From positions 1-42,079 of the forward strand of contig CAYZGR010000023.1 of assembly GCA_964478125.1 (NCBI GenBank): a stretch of DNA of 42,079 nucleotides. The letters run 5' to 3'. Within the stretch, counting starts at the first letter, position 1, and every line of letters starts with the position of its first letter. The DNA comes from FW021-bin31 sp964478125. Lineage in GTDB: Bacteria; Bacteroidota; Bacteroidia; Chitinophagales; Chitinophagaceae. Under the pieces are notes generated by a model that was not told the origin of the DNA, searched no databases, and saw nothing but the letters and a program-made list of their open reading frames with translations. Below, piece by piece: positions 1-7,518 of this stretch. A program made the position numbers and the translations under genes.

Positions 1-1
1 C

Positions 2-262
2 CGTTTTGTGGGATTGGTCTTTGGAGTCGTACCTGAATTTCAGGGCACCGGAGCAGATGCTTATGTCATTATTGAGGGGGCAAAAGTTATTCAGAAAAAA
101 ATGCTTTACGAAGAATACGAAATGCAATGGATAGGAGATTTTAACCCCAAGATGATCAATATTGCAGAATCGCTTGGCACTCATAGAAGCCGGATATTGG
201 CAACCTATAGATATCTTTTTGACAGGGAGAAAACTTTTAAAAGACATCCTGTATTGAAGTGA
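2..262 (+). CDS. C-terminal fragment of a possible GNAT-type acyltransferase
   Basis: The reading frame is open to the left edge, so this is only the last ~86 codons of a longer gene. The visible part contains a strand followed by 'QGTGADAYVI' and a tail 'YRYLFDREKTFKRHPVLK'. This resembles the C-terminal end of long GNAT-like proteins found in many bacteria, in which an 'IGDFNPKM' segment precedes a final strand with a YR-x-Y-F/L-like pattern. No catalytic residues are visible. The family call is inference from general pattern; the fact that this is coding sequence is firmer, because the frame is open and followed by a convergent gene. Confidence 0.5.
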   Translation, partial: RFVGLVFGVVPEFQGTGADAYVIIEGAKVIQKKMLYEEYEMQWIGDFNPKMINIAESLGTHRSRILATYRYLFDREKTFKRHPVLK

Positions 263-337
263 AGCTCCGGCCGATTATTTACCGGCGGATTTGATTGATT
301 TATTCCGTGCCATAATACCACTGGAACCGGGGATAGT

Positions 338-1996
338 TTATAATAGCGGATCTTCTAAATGGGTTTTTACTTTTTCAATGGGCAGGCGTAAGGCAATGGC
401 CATCCAGGTAATAAATACCGAAAGGATCGCCAGTACAAGAATCCCCCAGCCAATGCCTATTATTCCCAGATTCCCTGCTCCTTTGGAGACATCGGGAAAG
501 GAGCCCAGATAGCTGACTACTGTTAATCCTATAAGCCATGCCACCACCCAGGCACCGGAACGAAATTCAAGTTTTGGCGTTTTTCCCCGGTTCACCATTT
601 CATGCACGATTAGGATGGCATAGCCGATCAGTACCGCAATCATCATTTGCCAGATGATGTTCCAACCCGCCCAATAGATGATCAGGTTGGCCGCCAAAAA
701 ACCCAGGTAAGCGAGCAGGTAAACTACAGGAAGTTTAAACGGGCGCTTGTGATCCGGTAACTGTTTGCGCATGGCCAAAAGCACGAGAGGCCCGGATCCA
801 AAAGATAAAACAGTAGCGGAAGTAACGAATCCCACTAGTTTTTGCCATCCCGGGAAGGGAAGGAAAAAGATACTTCCTGCAATGAAAGTGACGATAACAC
901 TAACCCATGGCACCCCATGCCTGTTTACTTTTGCCAAGACCTGTGGTGAATTTCCATTCTTACCCATGGCATAAGACAATCTTGACGTGACGGTGGTGTA
1001 AATAAGAGCAGTATCAGCCGGTGAAATAAAAGCATCAATATATAAGATGACGGCCAGCCAGGTTAAGCCCATGGCGCCGGCGATGGCGGCCAAGGGGCCA
1101 AAAGCCGCTGCTACATCGTTCAATTCTCCGGCAAAGCTGGTACCAATATTTGCCCAGCCGTTTCTGAGTGCATCCAGGGGCATAGCGCCAATAAAGGCAA
1201 TTTGTAGCAAGACGTATAAGACAATGGTTACCAGAACGGAGCCGATAATGGCAATCGGTACATTGCGCCTGGGATTTTTTGTCTCTCCGGCAAGTTCCAC
1301 GCCTTGGCGGAATCCCAAAAATGAAAAGACCACGCCCGCAGTGGCAATGGCGGAAAAAACTCCTTTCCAGCCATAAGGGAAAAATCCCCCTGCCTGGGCA
1401 TTCGTAAAATGTGCGCCATGGAAAACCGTTATCAGGAAAGCTACAATAACTAATGAAATGATCCCGATCTTCCACCATACCAATACGTTATTAAGTCTCG
1501 AAAACCAGCGGATGCCGAATACATTTACTACACTAAATAGAGCCAGCAATGCTATAGCTACGGCCAGGCCGGCATCTGTAAGTACCGGGACCCCCTTATC
1601 CAGATGTTGTAACCAGGGAAAATAGTTTTTTGCATATTGCAGGGCGGCCATCACTTCAATGGCGGTAGTGGATGCTGCAGCCAGCCAGGTGATCCAACCC
1701 AGGGTATAACTGGCGAAAGAGCCAAAGGAAAATTGTGGAAACCGGATAACGCCTCCCGAAACCGGGAACATGGTTCCAAGTTCGGCATAACATAAACCTA
1801 TAAAGATAATCAGGATTCCCCCTATAAACCAGGCAAAAATGGAGGCCGGACCGGCTTCCTCGGCAGCAAATAGGGCCCCAAATAACCAACCGGAGCCAAT
1901 GATAGAACCAATGGCGGTAAATAATAACCCAATAATGCCGATTTCACGGCGCAGTTTTCCTTTTAAGGTATGTGAAGGGGTTTTCGTTTTGGCCAT
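338..1996 (-). CDS. APC-family amino acid permease
   Basis: An inner-membrane amino acid transporter of the APC superfamily, 552 residues, with about twelve or more hydrophobic segments. The N-terminal part carries the typical first membrane helix 'IGLLFTAIGSIIGSGWLFGA', where the GSIIGSG stretch forms the unwound substrate-binding part of TM1 in this family. The fourth to sixth helices include 'FSFLGFRQGVELAGETKNP', the usual amide/amine-binding TM6 signature with the following E-T-K-N-P. The start is ATG; the N-terminal tail is short and basic. It is convergent with the fragment on its right-hand end and divergent from dnaX. Substrate cannot be read from the sequence; aspartate/glutamate or broad-range transport would both fit. 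Confidence 0.9.
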   Translation of the reverse strand: MAKTKTPSHTLKGKLRREIGIIGLLFTAIGSIIGSGWLFGALFAAEEAGPASIFAWFIGGILIIFIGLCYAELGTMFPVSGGVIRFPQFSFGSFASYTLGWITWLAAASTTAIEVMAALQYAKNYFPWLQHLDKGVPVLTDAGLAVAIALLALFSVVNVFGIRWFSRLNNVLVWWKIGIISLVIVAFLITVFHGAHFTNAQAGGFFPYGWKGVFSAIATAGVVFSFLGFRQGVELAGETKNPRRNVPIAIIGSVLVTIVLYVLLQIAFIGAMPLDALRNGWANIGTSFAGELNDVAAAFGPLAAIAGAMGLTWLAVILYIDAFISPADTALIYTTVTSRLSYAMGKNGNSPQVLAKVNRHGVPWVSVIVTFIAGSIFFLPFPGWQKLVGFVTSATVLSFGSGPLVLLAMRKQLPDHKRPFKLPVVYLLAYLGFLAANLIIYWAGWNIIWQMMIAVLIGYAILIVHEMVNRGKTPKLEFRSGAWVVAWLIGLTVVSYLGSFPDVSKGAGNLGIIGIGWGILVLAILSVFITWMAIALRLPIEKVKTHLEDPLL

Positions 1997-2198
1997 GACG
2001 AGTCTTTTGATGATCCTCGGAGGAATATGGTGTCCGGGGGAAGAGCCAATACGGAGAAATACAGATTGAACATCCGTAAAGGCAGCCTTATGGCCTGATT
2101 ATCAACTGCCTGTAGTAATTTTAGGATTCTAATTCCAAAAGTATAAAAAAAATCTTTGCTCACAAACTTTAATTGCTTTTGCCTATCTTAGCGGCAGT

Positions 2199-4043
2199 AT
2201 GGAAAACTTTGTTGTTTCTGCCAGGAAATACAGGCCAAAAAATTTTGATGCGGTTATCGGGCAGTCGCACATTACGACTACCTTAAAGAATGCCATTAAG
2301 AATAAACAACTGGCTCATGCTTTCCTGTTTTGCGGTCCGCGCGGGGTGGGTAAAACTACTTGTGCCCGTATTCTGGCCAAGACCATTAATTGTGAAAACC
2401 AGACTGCGGAAGGAGAAGCCTGTAACGAATGTACTTCTTGTAAAGATTTTCAGGATGGAAGATCGTTGAATATACATGAGCTGGATGCAGCTTCTAATAA
2501 TTCGGTGGACAATATCCGGGAACTGACCGACCAGGTGAGATTTGCTCCGCAGGCCGGTAAATATAAAGTTTATATCATTGATGAGGTGCATATGCTCAGC
2601 GCTGCTGCTTTTAACGCTTTTCTCAAAACACTGGAAGAACCGCCGCCTTATGCTATTTTCATATTGGCAACTACCGAAAAGCATAAGATACTGCCCACAA
2701 TTCTGAGCCGTTGCCAGGTTTTTGATTTTAAACGTATGTCGGCTGCCGAAACAGTGGATCACCTTAAAGATATTTGTAAAAAAGAAAAGGTAGACACGGA
2801 TAGCGATGCGCTGCATCTGATTGCGCAGAAAAGTGACGGCTGTATGCGAGATGCATTGAGTATCCTGGATAAGATCATTAGCTTTACGGGCGGAAGGCTT
2901 ACTTACAAGAATACCTTAGAACATCTGAATATTCTGGATTATGATTATTTTTTCAAAATATGCGAATCCATTTTGCAGCAGGATGCAGGAGCCGCTCTAT
3001 TGATCTATGACGAAATTCTGCAAAAGGGTTTTGAGGGAGATGATTTCATTGACGGATATTGTGCTTTTTTACGGGACCTGTTGGTGAGTAAAGATCATCG
3101 GGTGGTTCATCTGATGGAGGTATCGGAAAACCTGAAAGAGCGTTATAAAGAGCTTTCGACCAAAATGGAGACCGGCTTCTTAATATCGGCCTTGAACATC
3201 CTGAATGAAACGGGAATTCAATACAAACAGGCCCGTAATAAACGACTGGCTATGGAAATGTGCCTGATAAGGCTGAGTTATCTTCAGCAGGCGGTAGCGT
3301 TAATTAGTGATGAAAGAACGGGAGCCGTTTCAAAAAAAAAAGTAACAGATCGTAATGCCAGGCCTGCTCCACTTCGAAACCCATTTCGTCAAAAGGCGTT
3401 GCATTCCGGCCGTAAAGGGATAACAGAAAAAAAAGAGACTGAAAAGGTTTTGGTGACCCCTTCTCAACCTAAACGGTCCTCCAGTCCGGATAAACCAAAC
3501 ATGCCTATAAAGGGAACAGAGAATCCTCCCGGGGAGAAAAGTCATACAGCGGAGTCTGCACATACCGATCTTTTTAACAAAACAAAAAAGTTGGATTTGA
3601 GGTCCTTCCGGTCAAAAGTAGAGCGGGAAAAAGAAAAGACCGGCCGGCATAATGAAGCGCCCGTCCGTCCGCTGGAAGATGCTCCTTTACAGGAAATATG
3701 GAAGCAACATATAGTTAAGCTGAAAAAGAGAGATAAGAATCAGGCGGCAGGCATTATGAATCTGGCAACTATCCGTATTGTGAGCGATGAGGAAGTAGAA
3801 ATTGTTTGTCGTAATCCCGTACAAAAGTCCTTTATTGATGATCAAAAATTTGAACTGGCGGACGAACTAAAGGCTTTCTTTAGGAACAATGTCTTACAGG
3901 TGACTGTGAAAATAGATGATTCCCTGCGAAGAAGATCAGATGAAAAAGAAGTTCTGACCCAGCGGCAAAAATTGGAAAAGATGATGGAAAAATATCCCTT
4001 GGTCCGGGAGCTGAAGGAGGGATTGAATTTAGACCTGGGATAA
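2199..4043 (+). CDS. dnaX: DNA polymerase III subunit gamma/tau
   Basis: Clamp-loader ATPase of the replicative polymerase, 614 residues. Walker A is GPRGVGKT at residues 46-53, Walker B with DEVH at 128-131, and the SRC sensor/arginine-finger motif at 170-172. The zinc-binding module has Cys65, Cys75, Cys78 and Cys81. Residues ~1-360 form the AAA+ and collar domains; ~370-500 is a lysine-rich low-complexity linker; the end (~500-614) is a tau-type C-terminal domain. A single full-length product is expected. The ATG lies only 7 nt after a TATCTTAG box, which could be a degenerate -7 element, so a very short or absent 5' leader is possible. It is divergent from the APC permease. Confidence 0.96.
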   Translation: MENFVVSARKYRPKNFDAVIGQSHITTTLKNAIKNKQLAHAFLFCGPRGVGKTTCARILAKTINCENQTAEGEACNECTSCKDFQDGRSLNIHELDAASNNSVDNIRELTDQVRFAPQAGKYKVYIIDEVHMLSAAAFNAFLKTLEEPPPYAIFILATTEKHKILPTILSRCQVFDFKRMSAAETVDHLKDICKKEKVDTDSDALHLIAQKSDGCMRDALSILDKIISFTGGRLTYKNTLEHLNILDYDYFFKICESILQQDAGAALLIYDEILQKGFEGDDFIDGYCAFLRDLLVSKDHRVVHLMEVSENLKERYKELSTKMETGFLISALNILNETGIQYKQARNKRLAMEMCLIRLSYLQQAVALISDERTGAVSKKKVTDRNARPAPLRNPFRQKALHSGRKGITEKKETEKVLVTPSQPKRSSSPDKPNMPIKGTENPPGEKSHTAESAHTDLFNKTKKLDLRSFRSKVEREKEKTGRHNEAPVRPLEDAPLQEIWKQHIVKLKKRDKNQAAGIMNLATIRIVSDEEVEIVCRNPVQKSFIDDQKFELADELKAFFRNNVLQVTVKIDDSLRRRSDEKEVLTQRQKLEKMMEKYPLVRELKEGLNLDLG

Positions 4044-4100
4044 AAAAGCAGAAAGAACTATATATCCCCTCCGGGAACTTATTTTTAAAGAGTTTTTTAT

Positions 4101-4108
4101 TAATTTTG
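4101..4108 (+). promoter_or_regulatory. Candidate -7 box for pdhC
   Basis: TAATTTTG matches the Bacteroidota -7 consensus TAnnTTTG and sits 35 nt before the start codon. No good -33 TTTG is seen at the usual distance, so this is only a moderate call. Confidence 0.4.
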
Positions 4109-4143
4109 AAAAAATTTTGAGGTTTTATAGAAAGTAGAAATTT

Positions 4144-5847
4144 ATGGCAGAAGTTATTCGTATGCCTCTTTTAAGCGATACCATGAAAGAGGGGGTTATA
4201 GCAGATTGGAATGTAAAAGTGGGTGATAAGATATCCGCGGATGATCCAATAGCAGAGGTAGAAACCGATAAGGCTACCATGGAAGTGATTCCGTATGTAG
4301 AAGGAACCGTACTTTATATCGGCCCAAAAAAAGGAGAAGCGGCTAAGGTAAACGAGGTGATTGCTATCGTAGGGGAAGAAGGAGAATCGTATGAAGATCT
4401 TCTGAAAGAAGAAAAGACTTCCGGTGATTCCGAAGAAAAGAAAGAAACGGAAAAATCTGAAAAAGAAGGCGAGAAAAAGGAGGAAAAAGAAGGGGAGGCA
4501 AATAAGACAGAAAAGGGAGCGAAATCAGAAAAAAGAGTAGATAAAGGGGCGCTTGAGGAAGCTGAAAAGAACGCAACGGCTATTCGCATGCCGCTTTTGA
4601 GTGATACCATGAAAGAAGGAAAAATTGTTTCATGGAATAAAAAAGAAGGGGAACAGGTAGGAGCAGATGATGTCCTGGCAGAAGTTGAAACCGATAAGGC
4701 TACCATGGAAGTAATCGGTTATGTGGAAGGAACGTTATTATATGTAGGAGTGAAAGAGGGAGAAGCCGCCAGGGTGAATGATATTATTGCTATTGTTGGT
4801 AAAGAGGGAACCGATATTCAGCCTATTCTGGATGCGGAAAGCAGCAGAGAGCAGGAAGAGGGCGCTTCCGATAAAGGGGAAGAGAAAGAAGAAAAAACAG
4901 AAACAAAGGCCGCTTCTGAAGAAAAACAAGAATCCGCAGCTCCAAAGGGAAAACCGACTTCCCAAAGCTCTAAAACTTCCGGTGGGCGGATAAAGGTTTC
5001 TCCGCTTGCCCGAAAGCTTGCGAAAGAAAAAGGCATTGACCTGGAACAGGTAATCGGTACAGGCGACGGTGGAAGGATTATCAAACGGGATATTGATGAC
5101 TTTAAGCCCCGGGAAAAGGGGAAAGCTGCACAAATACCGGCATTTGAACCGGCAGCTGCGGAAGGTTATTTTGATACTCCTCTTTCACAGATGCGTAAAA
5201 CCATCGCACGCCGATTAAGTGAAAGCAAGTTTGCCGCTCCTCATTTTTACCTAACCATTGAGGTGAACATGAATGAGACTATGGAAGTGCGTAAAGCCAT
5301 GAATGCCATGAGTCCTGTTAAGATCTCCTTTAATGACATTATTATTAAGGCTGCGGCCATGGCGCTGCGCCGGCATCCGGAAGTGAACAGCTCCTGGCTG
5401 GAAGCGGAGGGGGCCATTCGAACTTATAAGCATATCCATGTGGGCTCCGCGTTGGCAATGGAAGAAGGATTGATCGTACCGGTTATTAAATTTGCCGATC
5501 AGAAGTCACTTAGTCAGATCGCGGGTGAAGCTAAAGAGCTCTATGCAAAAGCCAATAATAAAAAATTACAACCTGCTGAATTTAGCGGGAACACCTTTAC
5601 CGTTTCCAACCTGGGGATGATGGGAATAGATGAATTCACCGCTATTATCAATCCTCCGGATGCCTGTATACTTGCGGTGGGCGGGATTAAGGAGACCGTA
5701 GTGGTGAAGGATGGCGAGTTTAAATCAGCGCACATTATGAAACTCACGATGAGTTGTGATCATCGGGTGGTAGACGGTGCTGTGGGAGCCCGTTTTCTGC
5801 AAACTCTGAAACAGCTTATTGAACACCCGGCCACCATGCTGGTATAA
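4144..5847 (+). CDS. pdhC: Pyruvate dehydrogenase E2, dihydrolipoamide acetyltransferase
   Basis: Transfers the acetyl group from lipoyl-lysine to CoA in the pyruvate dehydrogenase complex. The protein (567 residues) has two almost identical lipoyl domains, with lipoylated lysines predicted at Lys43 and Lys185, each within ETDKATMEV. They are joined by long Glu/Lys-rich flexible linkers (~85-140 and ~230-280). A peripheral-subunit-binding domain follows at ~283-320, with the VSPLARKLAKE and GTGDGGRI signatures. The catalytic acyltransferase domain fills ~340-567, with active-site His540 and Asp544 in DHRVVDG. Two lipoyl domains suggest an internal duplication. E1 and E3 genes are not adjacent. 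A 2-oxo acid complex other than pyruvate is possible, but the ETDKATMEV lipoyl motif and domain order favour pyruvate. Confidence 0.93.
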   Translation: MAEVIRMPLLSDTMKEGVIADWNVKVGDKISADDPIAEVETDKATMEVIPYVEGTVLYIGPKKGEAAKVNEVIAIVGEEGESYEDLLKEEKTSGDSEEKKETEKSEKEGEKKEEKEGEANKTEKGAKSEKRVDKGALEEAEKNATAIRMPLLSDTMKEGKIVSWNKKEGEQVGADDVLAEVETDKATMEVIGYVEGTLLYVGVKEGEAARVNDIIAIVGKEGTDIQPILDAESSREQEEGASDKGEEKEEKTETKAASEEKQESAAPKGKPTSQSSKTSGGRIKVSPLARKLAKEKGIDLEQVIGTGDGGRIIKRDIDDFKPREKGKAAQIPAFEPAAAEGYFDTPLSQMRKTIARRLSESKFAAPHFYLTIEVNMNETMEVRKAMNAMSPVKISFNDIIIKAAAMALRRHPEVNSSWLEAEGAIRTYKHIHVGSALAMEEGLIVPVIKFADQKSLSQIAGEAKELYAKANNKKLQPAEFSGNTFTVSNLGMMGIDEFTAIINPPDACILAVGGIKETVVVKDGEFKSAHIMKLTMSCDHRVVDGAVGARFLQTLKQLIEHPATMLV

Positions 5848-5879
5848 ATCTTTTATTTAAGAAAAGGTTAAACGATTGT

Positions 5880-6010
5880 GGAGCTGTCCAAAAAGGAATC
5901 CCAACATCATAAGCGAAGAAGGAATGACTGAAGCTATCTCATAATAGACATATAATTATATATTAAGATTATTTCACTGCATTAATAATGGTGCCTTTTT
6001 AGACAGCCCC
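5880..6010. mobile_element. 131-bp MITE-like element or IS remnant with terminal inverted repeats
   Basis: The left end reads GGAGCTGTCCAAAAAGG (5880-5896), and the reverse complement of the right end (5994-6010) reads GGGGCTGTCTAAAAAGG, giving 15 of 17 matches. The 97 bp between are A+T-rich and hold no reading frame. G-G-C-T-G-T-C-T-type ends resemble termini of transposases common in Bacteroidota, so this could be a non-autonomous element or a deletion remnant. No clear target-site duplication was found, which weakens the call. Confidence 0.5.
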
Positions 6011-6136
6011 TTTTTGAAGACTCTATTTGAGCATGGTTTTTGTTAGTAGAACATGTTTCCAATGCGTATTTCTGTGAGGCTTACAGCGTATTGTTTTGGA
6101 GTAGTTTACTAAAAAGGGAAAATTTTTCTGAGAATT

Positions 6137-6168
6137 TTGAGTTCTTTTGAATTTTTCTGATACCTTTG
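6137..6168 (+). promoter_or_regulatory. Promoter of first arginine leader
   Basis: A TTTTG -33 element ends at 6139 and a perfect TAccTTTG -7 box lies at 6161-6168, with 21 nt between. Transcription should start about 6172-6178, some 50 nt ahead of the leader peptide and 270 nt ahead of the first GNAT gene. This is one of the best promoter matches in the window. Confidence 0.75.
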
Positions 6169-6225
6169 CAGGGTGTTCAAGTGAATCAGACGTTTTTAGA
6201 AATTCTTTTTAAAACTGAACAGAAG

Positions 6226-6342
6226 TTGAAAAATTATTTAACCCATATTGCAACCTTTGCAAGACATTGCATATTAAGAGGCAATGTAACTCCTCATTGG
6301 GTTAATCCGGTCCGACGCTATTCCCGACGACCTCGTATCTGA
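6226..6342 (+). CDS. Arginine-rich leader peptide, copy 1 (38 aa)
   Basis: A small frame beginning with TTG and ending with TGA. It begins MKNYLTHI and ends NPVRRYSRRPRI, with 7 arginines, 5 of them in the last nine residues. Copy 2 at 7297 encodes a related peptide: 21 residues are identical and 8 of these use different synonymous codons (for example AGA/CGC, CGA/CGG, CGC/CGT, AAT/AAC, CCG/CCC, TCC/TCT). That pattern indicates selection on the peptide. Upstream the frame remains open to a GTG at 6181, so a longer product cannot be excluded, but the shared part starts at the TTG and copy 2 has an in-frame stop just upstream. Location before arginine genes suggests an attenuator peptide in which ribosome stalling at Arg codons senses charged tRNA-Arg. 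Confidence 0.72.
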   Translation: MKNYLTHIATFARHCILRGNVTPHWVNPVRRYSRRPRI

Positions 6343-6445
6343 TAGGGATGCACATACTCATGTGCTGAGGACAGGCACTCAGCTGCCGTACCTCGTTCGT
6401 AGATTGTTATAACCGTTATTTTTCACTTTTTTATTTTTTAACATT
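6343..6445 (+). promoter_or_regulatory. Structured attenuator-like leader RNA, copy 1
   Basis: The 103 nt between peptide stop and GNAT start contain a perfect 6-bp hairpin GCACAT(ACTC)ATGTGC at 6350-6365. Next is GAGG (6367-6370), which can pair with CCTC (6391-6394) around an inner GGCA/TGCC stem (6374-6377 with 6384-6387). TCGT at 6397-6400 can pair back to ACGA (6327-6330) inside the Arg codons. An alternative CTGAG/CTCAG stem (6365-6369 with 6378-6382) excludes GAGG/CCTC. A T-rich tract (6418-6447) runs up to the GNAT start and is nearly identical in copy 2. Pairings were found by eye, not by folding. Confidence 0.5.
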
Positions 6446-7096
6446 TTGGAATCTCAATTAAGGTTTATCGTTAGGATAGCTACATCCGATGACCATAAAT
6501 ACGTAACAGAAATTACGGATGAAATGACGCTTTCTGCTGCTAAACGTGGAGTCAGCGTGGCGCCCCGTACCTCTGCATTTATTATGGAAAAGATGGATAA
6601 GGGCCTCGCAGTCATTGCTTTAAATCCTGAAAACGGAGCGTGGGCAGGCTTTTGTTATATTGAAGTCTGGCAGCATGGAAAGTATGTGGCCAATTCGGGT
6701 CTGATAGTTTCACGCGGATATAGAGGACAGGGAGTCTCTAAAGCGATAAAGATCAGGATATTTGAACAATCCAGGACGATGTTTCCTGATGCAAAACTCT
6801 TTAGCCTGACAACCAGCCCTGCTGTGATACATGTAAATAATTTATTGGGGTATAAAATAACTTCTTATTCAGAACTGATGTCTGATCCGCTGTTCTTGAA
6901 CGGCTGCCATAGTTGGGTCAATTATATGGATCTGATGTGTAATGAAATGAACGGCTCCCGATATGTAGCGATGACCTTTAACCCTCAATACGACATAAAA
7001 AGAGCGGTTAATCAGTGGGGGAACAGACGTTTTATGAACCGGTTGAAGAAGGTAAGAAAAAGTAAAGTGGCTCCTGTTGTAGGCGCCGTTCTGTGA
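6446..7096 (+). CDS. GNAT acyltransferase paralogue 1 (divergent, before arg operon)
   Basis: A 216-residue GNAT protein starting with TTG; the start is fixed by exact alignment with paralogue 2, which also begins with TTG. The acyl-CoA loop is visible as YRGQGV at 92-97. Over the first 180 residues it aligns with paralogue 2 without gaps at about 58% identity (counted by hand). It keeps Cys154 but has lost three other cysteines conserved in paralogue 2: position 157 is Trp, 171 is Ser, 173 is Tyr. The C-terminal tail is shorter. It has its own promoter and leader and is separated by 422 nt from the next GNAT start. It is probably a diverged duplicate with a changed substrate or a regulatory role; frame and length are intact, so it is not an obvious pseudogene. 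Confidence 0.8.
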   Translation: MESQLRFIVRIATSDDHKYVTEITDEMTLSAAKRGVSVAPRTSAFIMEKMDKGLAVIALNPENGAWAGFCYIEVWQHGKYVANSGLIVSRGYRGQGVSKAIKIRIFEQSRTMFPDAKLFSLTTSPAVIHVNNLLGYKITSYSELMSDPLFLNGCHSWVNYMDLMCNEMNGSRYVAMTFNPQYDIKRAVNQWGNRRFMNRLKKVRKSKVAPVVGAVL

Positions 7097-7185
7097 GTAT
7101 TGTATTTTGAAAATTACAATATGTTATAATAGGTAAACAGGAATAATGAGAAGATAAAAGGCTATTTTTTTAAAATAAAACACTA

Positions 7186-7203
7186 TAACCGGTTTACCGG
7201 TTA
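7186..7203. promoter_or_regulatory. Palindromic operator candidate upstream of second leader
   Basis: TAACCGG and CCGGTTA form a perfect 7-bp inverted repeat around TTTA, ending 39 nt before the -7 box of the second promoter. It is not present before the first promoter. It does not look like a classical ARG box. It could bind a repressor or activator specific to the second, operon-driving promoter; a terminator for the upstream gene is unlikely because on the plus strand it is followed by A residues, not T. Confidence 0.4.
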
Positions 7204-7242
7204 AAAAAATCTAAAATTTTTAAGGTTGTTAAAAAATTCTTA

Positions 7243-7250
7243 TACCTTTG
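7243..7250 (+). promoter_or_regulatory. -7 box of second arginine leader promoter
   Basis: TAccTTTG at 7243-7250 is identical to the first promoter's -7 box. The -33 region is T-rich but lacks a clear TTTG at 19-21 nt, so an activator may be needed. Transcription should start ~40 nt ahead of the second leader peptide. Confidence 0.6.
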
Positions 7251-7296
7251 TAACCTATAGATGAAGATTATTGTTCATCATTAATACGAGCTAAAG

Positions 7297-7416
7297 TTGA
7301 AAAATCATTTAACCCATATTACAAATATTCACCGCCACTTCATGCTTATGGCCAATGGATCACCTCTCAGGGTTAACCCCATCCGGCGTTTTTCTGCCCG
7401 ACGACCTTGTTTTTAA
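7297..7416 (+). CDS. Arginine-rich leader peptide, copy 2 (39 aa)
   Basis: TTG-initiated frame ending with TAA. It begins MKNHLTHI and ends NPIRRFSARRPCF, with 6 arginines, 4 of them in the last ten residues. A TAA stop lies in frame five codons upstream of the TTG, and no ATG or GTG lies between, so TTG is the only reasonable start. Relative to copy 1 there is one whole-codon insertion (GCC, Ala34) and 8 synonymous differences at shared residues. The tandem CGA-CGA-CCT is unchanged in both copies. The stop-to-GNAT distance is 102 nt versus 103 nt in copy 1. The peptide likely controls the argGCD operon by sensing arginyl-tRNA; that role is inference. Confidence 0.75.
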   Translation: MKNHLTHITNIHRHFMLMANGSPLRVNPIRRFSARRPCF

Positions 7417-7518
7417 AATCAGATACCTGCTCCGGCAGGAGGAAATGGTTTGCTTAATAGGGAACCTCCTTCGTCATGTACCGTAAAAACTATTTTTCAC
7501 TTTTTATTTTTTGACATT
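7417..7518 (+). promoter_or_regulatory. Structured attenuator-like leader RNA, copy 2
   Basis: CCTGC(TCCG)GCAGG at 7426-7439 is a hairpin with a UNCG-type tetraloop closed by C-G, expected to be very stable. It competes with AGGAGG (7437-7442) pairing to CCTCCT (7465-7470). GACGA at 7400-7404, within the tandem CGA codons, can pair with TCGTC at 7471-7475, stacking on that second stem. The 3' element CCTCCTTCGT corresponds to CCTCGTTCGT in copy 1. A T-rich tract follows to the GNAT start. The mutually exclusive stems fit an antitermination or translation switch, but no classical GC-hairpin plus immediate U-run is evident. Confidence 0.5.

Noticed and set aside
2283..2816. Long minus-strand frame of 177 codons inside dnaX
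   Set aside because: Antisense to a strongly conserved gene, with no recognisable domain.
4314..5133. Minus-strand frames inside pdhC
   Set aside because: Low-complexity Ser/Phe-rich products explained by the Glu/Lys-rich linkers on the coding strand.
6343..6445. T-box, riboswitch or classical intrinsic terminator in the arg leaders
   Set aside because: No T-box core motif was recognised, and no GC-rich hairpin is followed immediately by a U-run; the leader-peptide model explains more of the conserved sequence.
7186..7203. Palindrome as a classical ARG box bound by ArgR
   Set aside because: The sequence does not resemble the TGAAT-n-ATTCA pattern and no argR gene is in the window.
7450..7518. 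In-frame upstream TTG start extending GNAT paralogue 2 by 23 residues
   Set aside because: The extension runs through the leader RNA, lies outside the region similar to paralogue 1, and similarity begins exactly at TTG 7519.
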